Origin: Pseudobutyrivibrio sp. 49
GTDB lineage: Bacteria > Bacillota > Clostridia > Lachnospirales > Lachnospiraceae
Reading direction: 5' to 3'
NCBI RefSeq assembly: GCF_900100545.1
Contig: NZ_FNDP01000005.1
Coordinates: forward strand, 1 to 64,000
Length of the DNA stretch: 64,000 nucleotides
Below the pieces are notes generated by a model. The model was given only the letters and a program-made list of their open reading frames with translations, ran no database searches and was not told where the DNA came from. This document shows, one piece after another, positions 51,943 to 60,627 of the stretch; the first letter of the stretch is position 1; each line of letters opens with the position of its first letter. A program made the translations under genes and the position numbers.

Positions 51943-53508
51943 CTATATTGTCTTAGTTGTCCATTTACTGCAATCCCATACATCAGTAGCCAGACCCTCG
52001 TAGAACTCAGGCTCGTGGCATACCATAAGAATACTTCCGTTGTATTCCTTAAGGGCACGCTTAAGCTCATCCTTGGCATCTACATCAAGATGGTTGGTAG
52101 GCTCGTCCAAAAGAAGAAGGTTTGTCTCGCGGTTTAAAAGCTTGCAAAGACGAACCTTTGCCTGCTCACCACCTGAAAGAACTCGGCATAAACTCTCAAT
52201 GTGCTTTGTAGTAAGACCGCACTTGGCAAGAGCCGCACGTACCTCATTCTGATTATATGAAGGGAACTCGTTCCAGATTTCCTCGATACAGGTTGTGGAA
52301 ATGTGCTGATCCATCTCCTGCTCGAAGTATCCAATTTCAAGGAACTCACCCTGATAAACTGTACCTGAAAGTGGTGGAATAAGACCTAAGATACTCTTTA
52401 AAAGAGTAGTCTTACCGATACCGTTTGCACCTGTAAGTACAATCTTCTGCTTACGCTGCATCTCAAGATTAAGAGGCTTTGAAAGTGGTTCATCCTTATC
52501 GTAACCAATAACAAGCTCCTTTGTGGAGAAGATTACTCTACTTGGTGTACGAGCTTCCTTAAAGTAAAACTCTGGCTTTGGCTTCTCTGCTGCAAGCTCA
52601 ATAACATCCATCTTATCAAGCTTCTTCTGGCGTGACATAGCCATATTTCTTGTAGCAACATTCGCCTTATTTCTTGCAACAAAGTCCTTAAGCTCAGCGA
52701 TTTCCTTCTGCTGTCTGTTATATGCAGCCTGAAGTTGACTCTGCTTCATGGCATATACTTCCTGGAACTTATCATAATCTCCCACATAACGGTTAAGCTG
52801 CTTGTTATCCATGTGGTAGATAAGATTGATAACTGAATTCAAAAATGGCACGTCATGCGAAATAAGAATAAATGCATTCTCGTAATCATTAAGATATCTC
52901 TTAAGCCACTCAATATGCTCTACATCAAGATAGTTAGTAGGCTCGTCCAAAAGAAGGATGTCTGGCTTCTCCAAAAGAAGCTTTGCCATAAGGACCTTTG
53001 TACGCTGTCCACCGGAAAGCTCCGTAACATCCTTATCAAGACCTAGATCAAGAACACCGAGAGCTCTGGCAACCTCTTCTACCTTGGCATCTATCATATA
53101 AAAATCGTGCATAGTCAGAAGGTCTGCGATGGTGCCTGCCTCCTCCATGCGCTTATTCATCTCATCATCATCGGTGACATCTCCCAAGCTGGCATAGATG
53201 TCATTCATCTCCTGCTCCATGTCATAAAGGAAATCGAAGGCTGAGTGAAGAACCGAGCCAATTGTCATGCCCTTCTCAAGTACTGTGTGCTGATCAAGAT
53301 AACCAACACGAACCTTCTTTGACCACTCAATCTTTCCCTCATCTGGCTGAAGCTTTCCAGTGATGATATTCATAAAAGTAGACTTGCCTTCGCCGTTAGC
53401 TCCGACAAGTCCGATATGCTCTCCCTTCAAAAGCCTAAATGATACGTCCTCAAAAATAGCACGATCACCGAAGCCGTGGGACAAATGTTCAACATTTAAA
53501 ATACTCAT
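51943..53508 (-). CDS. ABC-F family ATPase
   Basis: A 521-residue protein with two ABC cassettes and no membrane domain. Walker A motifs are GANGEGKST (~37) and GANGIGKTT (~355), the signatures are ELSGGQRTKVL and VLSGGEQAKVR, and a charged interdomain linker lies at ~250-300. ABC-F proteins bind the ribosome E-site and act in translation rescue or antibiotic protection. The sequence does not distinguish a housekeeping Uup/EttA-like role from resistance. Confidence 0.94.
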   Translation of the reverse strand: MSILNVEHLSHGFGDRAIFEDVSFRLLKGEHIGLVGANGEGKSTFMNIITGKLQPDEGKIEWSKKVRVGYLDQHTVLEKGMTIGSVLHSAFDFLYDMEQEMNDIYASLGDVTDDDEMNKRMEEAGTIADLLTMHDFYMIDAKVEEVARALGVLDLGLDKDVTELSGGQRTKVLMAKLLLEKPDILLLDEPTNYLDVEHIEWLKRYLNDYENAFILISHDVPFLNSVINLIYHMDNKQLNRYVGDYDKFQEVYAMKQSQLQAAYNRQQKEIAELKDFVARNKANVATRNMAMSRQKKLDKMDVIELAAEKPKPEFYFKEARTPSRVIFSTKELVIGYDKDEPLSKPLNLEMQRKQKIVLTGANGIGKTTLLKSILGLIPPLSGTVYQGEFLEIGYFEQEMDQHISTTCIEEIWNEFPSYNQNEVRAALAKCGLTTKHIESLCRVLSGGEQAKVRLCKLLNRETNLLLLDEPTNHLDVDAKDELKRALKEYNGSILMVCHEPEFYEGLATDVWDCSKWTTKTI

Positions 53509-53509
53509 T

Positions 53510-54373
53510 CTAATTACCTTTCAAATACTGCTTTAACCCCTCAAGGTTACGAATGGCTTCTGCTCTTCCCATTTCGTATACTCTCTGGAGCTCTTCAGGC
53601 TTCTTCTCGGTAGGATTAATATTTGGTGCCTCCGATGGCCTGATAACAAAGACCTCTCCTGCCTGCTCCTTTTCTCTGACGTAGGCTTTCTCATGATTGT
53701 ACATGATATGTCTGTCCTTCATGACCTTCACCATGTTTGGATATTTGCCAAGCATCAGCTTTACAAGCCCCATGTACTTCTGAGGCTTCTTAACATAATC
53801 TGCAGGCTGGGTTTCAATCACAAGGATTCTATCACATTTTTCGCTTTCCATAAACCTCAAAGGTATAGAATCTGCCATTCCACCATCAAGATACAGGCCG
53901 CCGTCGATTTCTACAGGACGGGCAAACATTGGCATAGAAGCAGATGCACGAATCCATTTGATATCGATTCCGTCACGGGTTTCATCTCTGTTGATACAAT
54001 TATGATAAGCCGCCTTACCTGTGTTTATATCTGTGGCAACGCAGTAAAAGTCCATAGGATTGTTGTAGAAGGTATCCAAATCCCACACATCAAGCTCATA
54101 TGGCAGAGTGCCATAGCAAAATGGAACATTATAAAGGTCACCTGTCTTTATGAGCGACCTAACACTGCAATATCGCTTATCGTTACAGTAAACCTTATTG
54201 TATCTCAGTGGACGGCCTATCTGCTTTGATTTGAAATTAATTCCAAAAGTTGCACCAGCAGAAACTCCCACTGCACTGTCAAACTCAATTCCATTTTCAA
54301 GTAATACATCAATAACACCGCAGGTGAAGATTCCGCGCATTGCTCCACCCTCCATAACAAGTCCCTTTTTCAT
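53510..54373 (-). CDS. Patatin-like phospholipase
   Basis: A 287-residue patatin-fold hydrolase beginning MKKGLVMEGGAMRG. The oxyanion loop is EGGAMRG, the nucleophile GVSAGA (Ser near 39) and the dyad Asp is in DGGMADSIP. A cytosolic lipid acyl hydrolase of the RssA/YjjU kind. The frame is open for 16 more codons, but these lie in a terminator-like hairpin; GGAGG marks the ATG at 54373. Its TAA is one base before the ABC-F start. Confidence 0.91.
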   Translation of the reverse strand: MKKGLVMEGGAMRGIFTCGVIDVLLENGIEFDSAVGVSAGATFGINFKSKQIGRPLRYNKVYCNDKRYCSVRSLIKTGDLYNVPFCYGTLPYELDVWDLDTFYNNPMDFYCVATDINTGKAAYHNCINRDETRDGIDIKWIRASASMPMFARPVEIDGGLYLDGGMADSIPLRFMESEKCDRILVIETQPADYVKKPQKYMGLVKLMLGKYPNMVKVMKDRHIMYNHEKAYVREKEQAGEVFVIRPSEAPNINPTEKKPEELQRVYEMGRAEAIRNLEGLKQYLKGN

Positions 54374-54388
54374 TATGCCTAAACCTCC

Positions 54389-54415
54389 AAAAAGAGGGAC
54401 CTTCTCTGGTCCCTC
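54389..54415 (-). terminator. Hairpin and T-run abutting the patatin ribosome site
   Basis: On the minus strand GAGGGACC/GGTCCCTC (8 bp, 6-base loop) followed by TTTTT and then at once by GGAGG of the patatin gene. It terminates or attenuates the LytTR/LiaF transcript. No room exists for a promoter between it and patatin. Confidence 0.8.
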
Positions 54416-54427
54416 AGCCATTACCTA

Positions 54428-55150
54428 TTATTCGAAGTAGAAATCAATCTGTCCCATTCCATTATCAACATTTGCTTTGATAAGTGGCTGTGACATATCC
54501 TGTGAGCATTCACCATGCATATTTACTCTACCAAGGCCATTATCACAATTAAATGCTACTCTAAATTCCTTTGGAAAATATACTGATAAGCTTCCCAAAC
54601 CATTGTCAATATCAAGCTCTGCTCCATTTGGATCAACTGTTGTTCCAGCAAAGTATACTGTAAGCTGACCAAGTGCATTGTCGATAGAGCCCTTTTTCAT
54701 GTCAGTAATCTTGATGTACTGTGTTTTTGAGCCGAGATTATTATCTAAATCAAAAGTTCCTTCATCTTCCCAGTACTCTGTGTTTCCACAAGCATCTACA
54801 GTATGTTCCTTACCATTATGGATAACGTTTATGTGATGTGGCTTGTGACCAAAGATAGTAGAAAGTCCAATTCCAATCAATATAACAGCAATCATAATGA
54901 TAGCATAGTGTACGTCGCCTAAAAGTAGCTCTTCTCTGAATAAACATGCGACCACACCAACTGGAATTGCCATTCCTACAAAGCTCCTCTCAAGAAGCTG
55001 CTCTCCGAAGAATAACGCCATTATGATGCATACTGCAATCTTTACCATAGGCATGTCTGTGAAAATGTTTGATTTGCTAAGTAATAAACATACCGCAAAA
55101 GCGATAAGTGCCAAACCTCTAATTGCATTTCTAATTGTTTTCTTTGTCAT
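54428..55150 (-). CDS. LiaF-like membrane protein with repeated DNGLG motif
   Basis: 240 residues. Four membrane helices (~8-105) and a C-terminal beta-type domain carrying five spaced copies of a D-N-x-x-G unit (DNNLGS, DNALGQ, DNGLGS, DNGLGR, DNGMGQ) every 20-25 residues, as in the LiaF/YvqF C-terminal fold. LiaF-type proteins inhibit envelope-stress signalling. Here the gene overlaps a LytTR regulator by four bases, so it may restrain that regulator. Confidence 0.85.
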   Translation of the reverse strand: MTKKTIRNAIRGLALIAFAVCLLLSKSNIFTDMPMVKIAVCIIMALFFGEQLLERSFVGMAIPVGVVACLFREELLLGDVHYAIIMIAVILIGIGLSTIFGHKPHHINVIHNGKEHTVDACGNTEYWEDEGTFDLDNNLGSKTQYIKITDMKKGSIDNALGQLTVYFAGTTVDPNGAELDIDNGLGSLSVYFPKEFRVAFNCDNGLGRVNMHGECSQDMSQPLIKANVDNGMGQIDFYFE

Positions 55151-55608
55151 CTCTTTATCCTCTTTTCATCCATTATTTCAATAAGTGCCTTAATGTACTT
55201 TCGCGATGCATAAGCTTTCTTTGTGGAATTCCTGAAGGAGATTTCGCTTGCACCTGTAATGTTCTTTTTTATGGAAGCTATCAACTCCGTATTTACGATA
55301 GTTGATTTTGATACCCGAAGGAATTCCCTCGGTAACAATTCTTCCAACTCATATAGCTTTTGTCTTACCCTGTAGATGGATTTACCAGTGTGGATTGATA
55401 TGTAGTTTCCATCAGCCTCAACAAATATTATTGATTTGACCTCCACGTAATATTCCGTGTCATCAATGTAGGCTGATATTTTCTGTGCCCCCATCTGTCC
55501 CCCAGACAACAGTCGCTGCAGCTGTAATATCTCCTCTGTTATCTCTCGGCAGTGAATGGTTATCATGTCCTGCTGTAAAGACTCATCTACGTCAATATTT
55601 ATCTTCAT
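55147..55608 (-). CDS. LytTR DNA-binding regulator without receiver
   Basis: 153 residues. An N-terminal helical part (~1-45) replaces the usual receiver, then a LytTR domain has IIFVEADGNYISIHTG and FLRVSKSTIVNTELI. Members paired with a membrane protein (LytTR regulatory systems) are held inactive by that partner and lack kinase input. The downstream LiaF-like gene is the obvious partner. One copy of the repeated decamer lies in its VNT codons. Confidence 0.9.
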   Translation of the reverse strand: MKINIDVDESLQQDMITIHCREITEEILQLQRLLSGGQMGAQKISAYIDDTEYYVEVKSIIFVEADGNYISIHTGKSIYRVRQKLYELEELLPREFLRVSKSTIVNTELIASIKKNITGASEISFRNSTKKAYASRKYIKALIEIMDEKRIKR

Positions 55609-55715
55609 AACTATTGGCGCCTCCTATGGTTTATATTCTACACATCTTTTTTCCCCACACAACAATTTGGGATAAGAGGTAATTATTTTAATATCAAAGG
55701 TAATAATTCTATTTG

Positions 55716-55747
55716 CAAAAGGAACAGCCATAAATATGACTGTTCCT
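55716..55747 (-). terminator. Terminator of the DUF2298 gene
   Basis: On the minus strand AGGAACAG/CTGTTCCT with inner CATA/TATG around one mismatch, followed by TTTTGC. Confidence 0.85.
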
Positions 55748-55753
55748 AACTTA

Positions 55754-58066
55754 CTAATATGAATTTACTTTAATCAGGTAATTGTGATAGCCGCCATAGT
55801 AGCTATTCTCAAGCTGTAATTCCACATCACCCAGCTGTAAAAGCTTATAAAGGTTGATTGGTGTGCCAGCAAAATCATAGCTCTGATACTCAAACTGACC
55901 AATGTAAATGTACTGAATATTATATTTCTTAATCAATTCCCTTGTTGTATCCAGATCGGAGCCTGTATAAATTTCACGGATATCAGCTGCACGAGCCTCG
56001 ACAGCTTCCTGGCTGAATCTCCAAAGCCACTCATGGGCATACCAACCTAAAACTGTAGGACAACCTGAAGCCACAGACATTCTACCTGCGTCAGTATAAG
56101 CATCTCCATAGTTTTCTAAAACTACAGGAGGCTTATCATAATCAAGGCTATTCAGGTAATCTACAACCTGTAAGTCCTCTACAAACTGTGGATTGTTCTG
56201 CATAAAGGCAGTAGCATTTAATGTTCTTTGTCTTGAGCCGTCGAAGATATTTCCAAACCAATCGTGACAGCTTACAAAGTAATATGACATGCAGACAAGT
56301 GTAGGTACCAGAAGCACACATGCCAAAATCTTTTTAACCTTAGTCTTCTTGAAGGTAAAAAGTGATATCAGGGCATAGCCTGTGATTATTCCAAACATAA
56401 TACAAGACTGATATGTCAGCTTGAAGGTAGTGTTTGCTCTGGCGTAATCAATGTTATAAATATCTTTTACATAAATAATCTCTGGAATAAGAATTAATCC
56501 TATTGAGCAGCAAGTAAAAAGCATCACAATAAGATCTGCAATATTCGCATTTACGATAATTCTTCCAAGAACATTTACCTTCTTATCCTGAGACTTATCC
56601 TCATCATTTAAGTAATCCTTGATAGCAAATACCAGACAGATAACTGCTGTCGCAACTGGTAAGAGCCAGAGAACAAGTAGCTGATGAAACAAGGTGTGAT
56701 TCTCACAAAGGAAAATACCACCTTCCATCTTTGTAAAATTCAGCTTGAATGGAAGAATAACAATATTAGCAATCGCCATAATAAATGCGATTTGAATTAC
56801 TGAGAATAATGTGCTCTTCTTTGTAAATCCATAGACCTTAAAATCCACGAATAAAACAGCAAGAGCTGAAATCATCATGTAAATAGCATAATCCCAGTAG
56901 TTATTTCCCTGGAAGAAGCCTGTGAAGAAGCCACAGAGAAGTACTGTAGGATTAAGAGCCTTAAGGATGAAATCCTTTGGTGTGAAATCAAGTTCAAGCT
57001 TCTGATTCTTGCCTTTCTTATCTGCCAACTGTGTAGCAAAGGCAATGATAATTCCAATAATTGTAAGCACGAACATGATATTAATAACATGTGCATGCAA
57101 ATCGCCAATTACAAATGAATATGATGGAGTCTCTGTGATGGTTTTATCCATTCTCTCAGGCACATAACCAACATATCTTGTACTCTCAGGGAACCAGTAC
57201 GAATACTCTGTATTTCCAATAATCGCATTATAAGCGTTTAATACAATTCCAAAGACGATAAAGTGAGCACTTCCTTCAAAGCACACTCCAGCGCCACCAA
57301 GTAAGCCACCAATAATTCCATGAACCTTCTTAAAGCCTGCACCAAACTTTGTCTGAATAAGCTTGTAAGTACATGAGAATGCCTCTACAAATGCCATAGA
57401 GCATACTGTGTAGAACATGATATTGTAGCTGAATCTTACATCATTAAAGGAAAGCTGATTGATGAAAGCTGCAAAATACTGTCCAAGGTAGTAGTAGTTG
57501 AGATTCTCGTTTGCAAACCAGATATCCTCTACTGGAAAATAGGTAAGCTTAGTCATGGTATTCATGAAACCATAATCCATGAATTTCTCAGTACCATATG
57601 CATCTGGCTTAAAAGATTTCATGTAAAGCAAGCATGTAAGAAGCAATAGGAACATTAGCTCCTCAGCTATCATGAGCTTTAGGTTATCCTTATCTACGGA
57701 AACAGCGTTGTCACTTTTCTTGTCTTGTAGGATTGATACTGTCGAAATAATCACAGCCAAAAGAACCGTGACAAAGGCACAGTTTAAAGGTGTGAACTTT
57801 AACAACTTAAGATTCGACAGCCAGAATACAACCATTCCAGAAATAGATACACCTATTACCTTTGAAAAGATGTAACCTCTGTCAGTGAAGTTTTTGAAGA
57901 TCTTTTTAGTCAATGAAAAAAAGCCTATACCAACTATCAACAGGGCAAAATACCACTTATAGATGTATACGCTTTCTTCCTTAAATAGAAGACCAATCAT
58001 GCCAAGAAGAATTATGAAAATAGCACTTTCTGACACGTAGTCCTTATAATTAAATTTCTTGTTCAA
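55754..58066 (-). CDS. DUF2298 (YYY) polytopic membrane protein
   Basis: A 770-residue protein with some fifteen to eighteen membrane helices. It contains the diagnostic NENLNYYYLGQYFAAF (~residue 190) and HAHVINIMF, both seen in the YYY/DUF2298 group of GT-C-like glycosyltransferase relatives. The lipid-linked sugar donor and acceptor are unknown. A soluble C-terminal part (~640-770) reads VVLENYGDAYTDAGRMSVASGCPTVLGWYAHEW, typical of the family. It appears monocistronic. Confidence 0.88.
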   Translation of the reverse strand: MNKKFNYKDYVSESAIFIILLGMIGLLFKEESVYIYKWYFALLIVGIGFFSLTKKIFKNFTDRGYIFSKVIGVSISGMVVFWLSNLKLLKFTPLNCAFVTVLLAVIISTVSILQDKKSDNAVSVDKDNLKLMIAEELMFLLLLTCLLYMKSFKPDAYGTEKFMDYGFMNTMTKLTYFPVEDIWFANENLNYYYLGQYFAAFINQLSFNDVRFSYNIMFYTVCSMAFVEAFSCTYKLIQTKFGAGFKKVHGIIGGLLGGAGVCFEGSAHFIVFGIVLNAYNAIIGNTEYSYWFPESTRYVGYVPERMDKTITETPSYSFVIGDLHAHVINIMFVLTIIGIIIAFATQLADKKGKNQKLELDFTPKDFILKALNPTVLLCGFFTGFFQGNNYWDYAIYMMISALAVLFVDFKVYGFTKKSTLFSVIQIAFIMAIANIVILPFKLNFTKMEGGIFLCENHTLFHQLLVLWLLPVATAVICLVFAIKDYLNDEDKSQDKKVNVLGRIIVNANIADLIVMLFTCCSIGLILIPEIIYVKDIYNIDYARANTTFKLTYQSCIMFGIITGYALISLFTFKKTKVKKILACVLLVPTLVCMSYYFVSCHDWFGNIFDGSRQRTLNATAFMQNNPQFVEDLQVVDYLNSLDYDKPPVVLENYGDAYTDAGRMSVASGCPTVLGWYAHEWLWRFSQEAVEARAADIREIYTGSDLDTTRELIKKYNIQYIYIGQFEYQSYDFAGTPINLYKLLQLGDVELQLENSYYGGYHNYLIKVNSY

Positions 58067-58196
58067 AACATTAATCCCCCAATCGTATGTTATCCATACT
58101 CATCTCCCCGCATTCGTCAATTATATCGTAAAATGAAGGGAATTCCTAGGGAAAAACTAAAAATATTACAAATTTATTACCTGTATTCTATTAATT

Positions 58197-58475
58197 CTAC
58201 AGACAGCTCTGGGCTTTTCTTGCAAGTTCAAGCTCACATTTCATTCTTCGATTAAGAATTTCCTTCTGCTGGAAAATAAGCTTTTCCACTGCATCGTCAG
58301 ACCCTGCCATCTTCTTCATGGTCTCCACAGATTCAATCATGTTCTCATACTGTGAAACCTTATTCTTATACTCGCTCATAAGCATAGATGGTATATTGGC
58401 TGTCTTAAATAAAACATCCACTCGCTCATGAACCTGCATAACCTGCTTATTTAAATCTTGTAATTCTTTATCCAT
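58197..58475 (-). CDS. Small helical protein downstream of the helicase gene
   Basis: 92 residues, almost wholly helical, with heptad-like spacing at the N-terminus (MDKELQDLNKQVMQVHERVDVLF) and a second helix to the end. No family recognised. It follows the UvrD-like helicase after 19 bases on the same strand with a GAGGGG ribosome site, so it may be a helicase partner or simply co-transcribed. Confidence 0.7.
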   Translation of the reverse strand: MDKELQDLNKQVMQVHERVDVLFKTANIPSMLMSEYKNKVSQYENMIESVETMKKMAGSDDAVEKLIFQQKEILNRRMKCELELARKAQSCL

Positions 58476-58494
58476 TTTTACTACCCCTCTTAAA

Positions 58495-60627
58495 TTAACC
58501 CATTAGCTGCATTCCATAAGAAAATGCATTTGGAAACATAAAATCCTTCTCTACACCTGATTCAAATTGTACTGAAAACTTTTCTGGCTGTCCATCATCA
58601 GAAAGAATAACATCAGTAATTGTACCTTTTCCATATTTCTTTTGAGAAACCACCTGGCCTATTATAAGCCTGTCAGGAGCACCTTCCTTTCCTTGGATTG
58701 TGGTCTTAGGCTGTTTGAAATATGATGTAACCTTTGTTGCTGAGTAGGACACCTTGTTTTCTATTTCGGCTTTCTTGGTCTCAGGCTTTAGTTCATTTAT
58801 AAAAGTTGAGTTCCTGTTTTCATATTTAAAGATTGTCAGCTTATCCTTGGCTCTAGTCATGCCAACATAAAAGATCCTACGTTCTTCCTCATAATCCCTC
58901 TTCTCTTGTTGTGTAGCCTTTGTATTAGCTCTTAGTACTTTGTTTGGAAATACACCGTTAATTACATCCATCAAGATTACCGAATCATACTCTAATCCCT
59001 TGCTGGAATGAATCGTGGAAAGAATGAATTTTGTGCTACTATCATTCTTCTTTTCCATAAGAATCCTTCTAAGCTCATTTAATCTGTTTAGGAAGGATGG
59101 AATATCTTTTTCTTTTTTAGCCAGCATCTTTAGGATGAAGATTTTGTTGGTATCTATGTTGTTGGAATTAAGATAATCTCCATATCCCATGAAATTCTCT
59201 ATGCGATTTATGGCCTTATATGGTGTCTCATCCACCATGTTTCTATAGTGTGTTCTTAGGGATTTACAGTTACCCAAAACATGTCCGTTGAGATTTAACA
59301 ATTCTATAGCATCAAGAATTCCAGAATGATTTCTCTCTGCCAGCGCACACATTTCTATAGCGTCCTTTTTGCTGAGATACAACTGGAACTTGAAATATAT
59401 CTTCATAAACAGCTCTGCATCCATCGGCACGAAGGCAAACTGAAGCATATTGATGATATCGATTACCACCCTGTTTGTGAAAAATGCCATGTCTACATTT
59501 TTGATGTTATAAGGCACTGACTGTCTTTCCAACATATCCACAAGAGGAAGCACACTTTCATTGTCTCGATATAAGACAGCTGTCTTCGTTGTTACGTTTT
59601 CCGCCACCTTAACCAGATAGCTGTACTGCTTTTCTCTGTCTATCTTCACAAAGCTAATATCGCTCTTGGCATCCTTTGTGGCACAGATATGCTTTTTATG
59701 TCTGTCCTTATTGTGCTGGATAAAGATATCAGCAGCCTCTACAATCTTTGCATTAGAACGATAATTCTTATCCATCACCAGAACTTTTGCACCTACATGA
59801 TTTCTTTCAAAATTCAACAGTGCCTCTGGATAAGCTGCTCTAAATCCATAGATACTCTGATCCTCATCTCCAACCATAAAAAGATTTCCGCTTTCACCTG
59901 AAAGTAATGATATTATCATGTGCTGAATCTTTGAAGTATCCTGAGCCTCATCCACGCAAATAAATTTGTACAGATTTCTATAGTAGTTGAGCACCACAGG
60001 TGCGCCCTTCAGGATTCTGTATGCATACAGCATCTGGTCATCATAATCCATCAGGCTGTGATTCTTCAGCTCGTTATTGTACGCCTCATAAATCTTGCGA
60101 AGATTTATATCCTCATCTTTGCCAAGCTTATCAATCTCGTCACCTGTAAGATACATATTCTTGCAGTAGGTTATAAGAGTGCGGATATTCTTTATATCAC
60201 TCTCTGTAGGATATTCCCCTTCCACATTTAGATATATGCTTGAAAGGAGTCTGATTATCTCCTTCTCGTCCGTCAAAAGCTCAAAGGAATTCTTTCCAAT
60301 CATTCTGCCATAGTAGGCAATGACCTTGGAACAAATTCCATTTATGGTTCTGAATTCTAATCTATCCGAAAGGTCTGGTCCAAATATTTTTTCAAATCTG
60401 TTGGCCATGTCCTTTGTGGCTGCCACTGTGTAGGTCAAAGTCAAAATATTCTCCGGGGCTATTCCCTTACAATAAATCATGTATCCAAGGCGGTTCACCA
60501 AAACTGTGGTCTTACCACTTCCCGGAACAGCCAAAAGCAGCACGGGCCCTTCGACGGTCCGTACTGCTTCCATTTGTTGCTCATTTAATTGTGATGTGTA
60601 TAACTCAATAAAATCTTTTTCTAACAT
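58495..60627 (-). CDS. UvrD/PcrA-like superfamily 1 DNA helicase
   Basis: 710 residues. Motif I AVPGSGKTTVLVNR (~33), motif II ICVDEAQDTSK (~230), motif III GDEDQSIYGFRAA, motif IV KNYRSNAKI, motif V STIHSSKGLEYDSVILM and motif VI RRIFYVGMTRAKD. The C-terminus GQVVSQKKYGKGTITDVI is the beta-barrel tail that contacts RNA polymerase in PcrA. A 3'-5' helicase for repair or conflict resolution. Divergence from canonical PcrA suggests a paralogue. The start overlaps the symporter stop as TAATG. Confidence 0.92.
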   Translation of the reverse strand: MLEKDFIELYTSQLNEQQMEAVRTVEGPVLLLAVPGSGKTTVLVNRLGYMIYCKGIAPENILTLTYTVAATKDMANRFEKIFGPDLSDRLEFRTINGICSKVIAYYGRMIGKNSFELLTDEKEIIRLLSSIYLNVEGEYPTESDIKNIRTLITYCKNMYLTGDEIDKLGKDEDINLRKIYEAYNNELKNHSLMDYDDQMLYAYRILKGAPVVLNYYRNLYKFICVDEAQDTSKIQHMIISLLSGESGNLFMVGDEDQSIYGFRAAYPEALLNFERNHVGAKVLVMDKNYRSNAKIVEAADIFIQHNKDRHKKHICATKDAKSDISFVKIDREKQYSYLVKVAENVTTKTAVLYRDNESVLPLVDMLERQSVPYNIKNVDMAFFTNRVVIDIINMLQFAFVPMDAELFMKIYFKFQLYLSKKDAIEMCALAERNHSGILDAIELLNLNGHVLGNCKSLRTHYRNMVDETPYKAINRIENFMGYGDYLNSNNIDTNKIFILKMLAKKEKDIPSFLNRLNELRRILMEKKNDSSTKFILSTIHSSKGLEYDSVILMDVINGVFPNKVLRANTKATQQEKRDYEEERRIFYVGMTRAKDKLTIFKYENRNSTFINELKPETKKAEIENKVSYSATKVTSYFKQPKTTIQGKEGAPDRLIIGQVVSQKKYGKGTITDVILSDDGQPEKFSVQFESGVEKDFMFPNAFSYGMQLMG

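Noticed and set aside
53693-54229. 178-codon plus-strand frame opposite the patatin gene
   Set aside because: Antisense to a gene with a complete patatin active site; the composition is not protein-like and no ribosome site was seen.
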